A stretch of DNA of 64,000 nt. It comes from Erythrobacter sp. YT30. Its GTDB lineage: Bacteria > Pseudomonadota > Alphaproteobacteria > Sphingomonadales > Sphingomonadaceae. This document shows positions 62,172 through 64,000 of the stretch, one piece after another. Positions within the stretch are counted from its first letter, which is position 1, and the number at the start of each line of letters is the position of its first letter. A program made the position numbers and the translations under genes. The DNA lies in assembly GCF_001542875.1 (NCBI RefSeq), contig NZ_LMAF01000002.1:829501-893500 (forward strand), written 5' to 3'. Below the pieces are notes generated by a model. It worked only from the letters and a program-made list of their open reading frames with translations, ran no database searches and was not told the DNA's origin.

Positions 62172-63086
62172 ATGATGAAAAAACTGAGTTGCGACTGCTG
62201 TCAGGCGACCATGCAGATTGTCGGGGACCATAAAGGGTTTCAACACTTTCGATGCCCCGAATGCAATTATGAGCGCTTCAAGAGTCACGAAGCAGTGCAA
62301 TCGTCCGATTATGAAGAAGACATGGACTACCTTGATGACATTTCTGTCTATCCATCCGTGGATGACAGGATTTTATGGCATCATAAACACGCTCTACAAT
62401 TGCTAAGGGACTGTAACGATAATGCGTTGCGCGTTTTAGACGTGGGTTGTTTCGATGGGTTTTTTGTACGCAAATTAAAAGACCATGGGATTGAAGCTTA
62501 TGGGATCGATTTCAATCGCAAAGCAATTGCTGATGGTGCAGAGAGGTTTTCGCTCGAGGATCGGCTTTCCACCAAAACCACACAAGAGATCCTGGCGGAA
62601 GGTGGACGATTTGATGCCGTGACAATGTTCGAAGTGATTGAGCACCTCGAAGACTTTCAACAAGTATTGAAAGACTGCAAGTCACTACTGAAGCCAGGCG
62701 GCCTCTTCATTATCTCAGCACCAAATAACGATATGAGCTGGCGGCCACCGCTCGATTACCCTCCACACCACTTGTCTCGCTTTTCGCCAAAGTCGCTCGA
62801 TAAATTGGTCCAAAAACATGGTTTAAGGCCTCTGGCAACGATAGAGCAGGCTAGTTTGTATGATCTAATTCGTCATTTTGTGGGGCTGAGGTTTCGCAAT
62901 AATGATGCAGATAGCCTCAGGGGGGGGGAGTTTAAAAACAGGAAACTCGTAGACCCTTTGCGCAAATTTGCAACGCGTTCGAAATGGATAGCTTACCAGC
63001 TCGTAAGCCCCATCGACAAAATTCTACACCTTTTCGGTTTTAGGTATATCGGGCAAATTATGATAGCAGAAAACCCTAAGAGTTAA
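62172..63086 (+). CDS. Class I SAM-dependent methyltransferase with zinc-ribbon start
   Basis: Protein of 304 residues. The first 35 residues hold a possible zinc ribbon (CDCC and CPEC). The Rossmann methyltransferase domain follows with LDVGCFDGFFVRKL (SAM motif I), DAVTMFEVIEHLEDF and LKPGGLFIIS. It resembles methyltransferases of O-antigen and exopolysaccharide loci that modify sugars or chain ends. A nine-G tract at 62920-62928 makes the frame slippage-prone. A second ATG follows the first directly. Confidence 0.85.
   Translation: MMKKLSCDCCQATMQIVGDHKGFQHFRCPECNYERFKSHEAVQSSDYEEDMDYLDDISVYPSVDDRILWHHKHALQLLRDCNDNALRVLDVGCFDGFFVRKLKDHGIEAYGIDFNRKAIADGAERFSLEDRLSTKTTQEILAEGGRFDAVTMFEVIEHLEDFQQVLKDCKSLLKPGGLFIISAPNNDMSWRPPLDYPPHHLSRFSPKSLDKLVQKHGLRPLATIEQASLYDLIRHFVGLRFRNNDADSLRGGEFKNRKLVDPLRKFATRSKWIAYQLVSPIDKILHLFGFRYIGQIMIAENPKS
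62920..62928 (+). repeat. Nine-base G tract within the methyltransferase gene
   Basis: A run of nine G encodes Arg-Gly-Gly-Glu near residue 250 of the methyltransferase. Runs of this length change by one base during replication in phase-variable surface genes of other bacteria. Here a slip would truncate or alter the last 55 residues. Confidence 0.8.
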
Positions 63087-63087
63087 T

Positions 63088-64000
63088 ATGAAAGTAGCAG
63101 TATTGGGCACAGTCGGCGTGCCAAGTGCGTATGGCGGATTCGAAACACTCGCAGAAAATTTGGTCGTATTTCATGACGAGCACGAGACTGGTTTAGAATT
63201 AACCGTATACTGCTCTGCCAATTCATTCGAAACGCGCCCTCCCTCTTATCGATCAGCCAAACTTCAATACATTCACCTTGATGCAAATGGGGTGCAGTCG
63301 ATATTTTATGATGCGGTCAGTCTTATTGACGCTGTCCTACGCGGCCACCGACGAATACTCCTTTTGGGAGTCTCAGGAGCGATCGCCCTGCCTCTTATTC
63401 GGGTCGTGCCAGGAATCAGGATCATAACGAATGTCGATGGGATAGAATGGAAAAGGGCAAAATGGAACAAACTCGCGAAACAGTATCTGCGCCTAGCGGA
63501 GAGGATAGCCGTCTGGGCCTCTCATGTTGTGATTGCAGATAACCAAGGCATCGCTTGCTATCTAGACCGAGCATATCGGTGCGAAGCGAAATTTATTCCA
63601 TATGGCGGCGATCATACGAACGCTCCGAAGTCGCCGGATACTCAGTTCGAATACCTACCCCGCGAATTCGCATTAAGCCTCTGCAGAATAGAGCCAGAAA
63701 ACAACATCAATCTCATTCTAGAAGCATTCACTACGAGCGAAATGCCGCTTGTGTTTGTAGGGAACTGGGACCGTTCAGAGTATGGTCGGGAACTCAAAAA
63801 GCGGTACTCTGAATATCCAAATATCGAGATACTTGATCCAATCTATGACCAAGATTCTTTGCATTCCCTACGAAGGCGCGCGAAAATGTATGTGCATGGC
63901 CACTCTGCGGGCGGAACTAATCCAGCCCTTGTAGAGATGATGCACTATGCAATCCCAGTCTTGGCATTTGATTGTGAATTCAATCGCTACACCACTGAAA
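63088..64000 (+). CDS. DUF1972 rhamnosyltransferase-like glycosyltransferase (cut by window edge)
   Basis: The first 304 codons of a GT-B glycosyltransferase, open to the window edge. The N-terminal motif MKVAVLGTVGVPSAYGGFET is the hallmark of DUF1972 proteins such as beta-1,4-rhamnosyltransferases. IITNVDGIEWKRAKW and the later HGHSAGGTNPALVEMMHYA with IPVLAFDCEFN support the family. It starts one base after the methyltransferase stop. With rfbACD at 40.8-43.1 kb this supports rhamnose in the polymer (inference). Confidence 0.88.
   Translation, partial: MKVAVLGTVGVPSAYGGFETLAENLVVFHDEHETGLELTVYCSANSFETRPPSYRSAKLQYIHLDANGVQSIFYDAVSLIDAVLRGHRRILLLGVSGAIALPLIRVVPGIRIITNVDGIEWKRAKWNKLAKQYLRLAERIAVWASHVVIADNQGIACYLDRAYRCEAKFIPYGGDHTNAPKSPDTQFEYLPREFALSLCRIEPENNINLILEAFTTSEMPLVFVGNWDRSEYGRELKKRYSEYPNIEILDPIYDQDSLHSLRRRAKMYVHGHSAGGTNPALVEMMHYAIPVLAFDCEFNRYTTE

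Noticed and set aside
48500..64000. The AT-rich right part as a prophage or integrative element
   Set aside because: No integrase, phage structural gene, transposase or attachment repeat is visible; gene content is a standard polysaccharide locus.

Overview
The window looks like a chromosomal segment of an alphaproteobacterium of the order Sphingomonadales, most likely an Erythrobacteraceae-type organism. The inference rests on lineage-typical genes (SciP/DUF1153, a DUF3035 lipoprotein, the run purE-purK-folA-ribF-ileS-lspA), an EcfG-like stress promoter, a G+C-rich coding style in the first 48 kb, and a LiuR/FadR-like operator upstream of etfBA. No rRNA, prophage, insertion sequence or CRISPR array is visible. 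There is one tRNA gene, tRNA-Thr(GGT).

Layout. 0-7 kb: catabolic genes (acyl-CoA ligase, LuxR-type regulator, VOC protein, Rieske oxygenase alpha subunit, SDR). 7.5-10.1 kb: an exported M3 peptidase and an NTF2-like protein. 10.3-13.3 kb: a tight operon of SDR, E1-alpha, E1-beta and a free-standing lipoyl domain, with no E2 or E3. 13.6-21.7 kb: tRNA-Thr, a 49-residue protein, gpmA (apparently starting at ATT), purEK, folA, ribF, ileS, lspA and a lipoprotein. 21.8-31.6 kb: CNNM/CBS protein, OmpA-like lipoprotein, inositol-phosphatase-like enzyme, sucC, a DUF6265/LprI-like fusion, etfBA, a TonB-domain protein and DUF445. 31.6-36.5 kb: an RND pump operon. 36.7-40.7 kb: stress membrane protein, sciP, mnmA, serine hydrolase. 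40.8-48.5 kb: rfbACD, PhzF-CDF-pdxH, a DnaJ-type co-chaperone, YihY and fabI.

From 48.5 kb to the right edge lies an exopolysaccharide locus, visibly more AT-rich than the rest. A leftward operon encodes a polymerase/ligase, a Wza-like export lipoprotein, a Wzc-like tyrosine autokinase and an unknown protein. A rightward arm encodes a Wzx-like flippase, four glycosyltransferases, an EpsG-like polymerase and a methyltransferase; a Tat-exported beta-helix protein is interleaved on the other strand. The rfbACD genes about 6 kb away could supply dTDP-rhamnose to the rhamnosyltransferase-like proteins at the right edge.

The strongest unexplained signals lie between genes. One is a dispersed repeat family (six units at four loci) whose hairpin stems vary while keeping base pairing and which is followed by a conserved G-rich core. 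The other is a pair of related ~87-nt hairpins. One of these sits directly before gpmA, and a 12-base word from its loop recurs as the gpmA ribosome-binding region. Other points of interest are the lipoyl-domain operon without E2, an RND permease with an extra two-helix insertion, a nine-G tract inside a methyltransferase gene, and an orphan palindromic operator at 7.36 kb.
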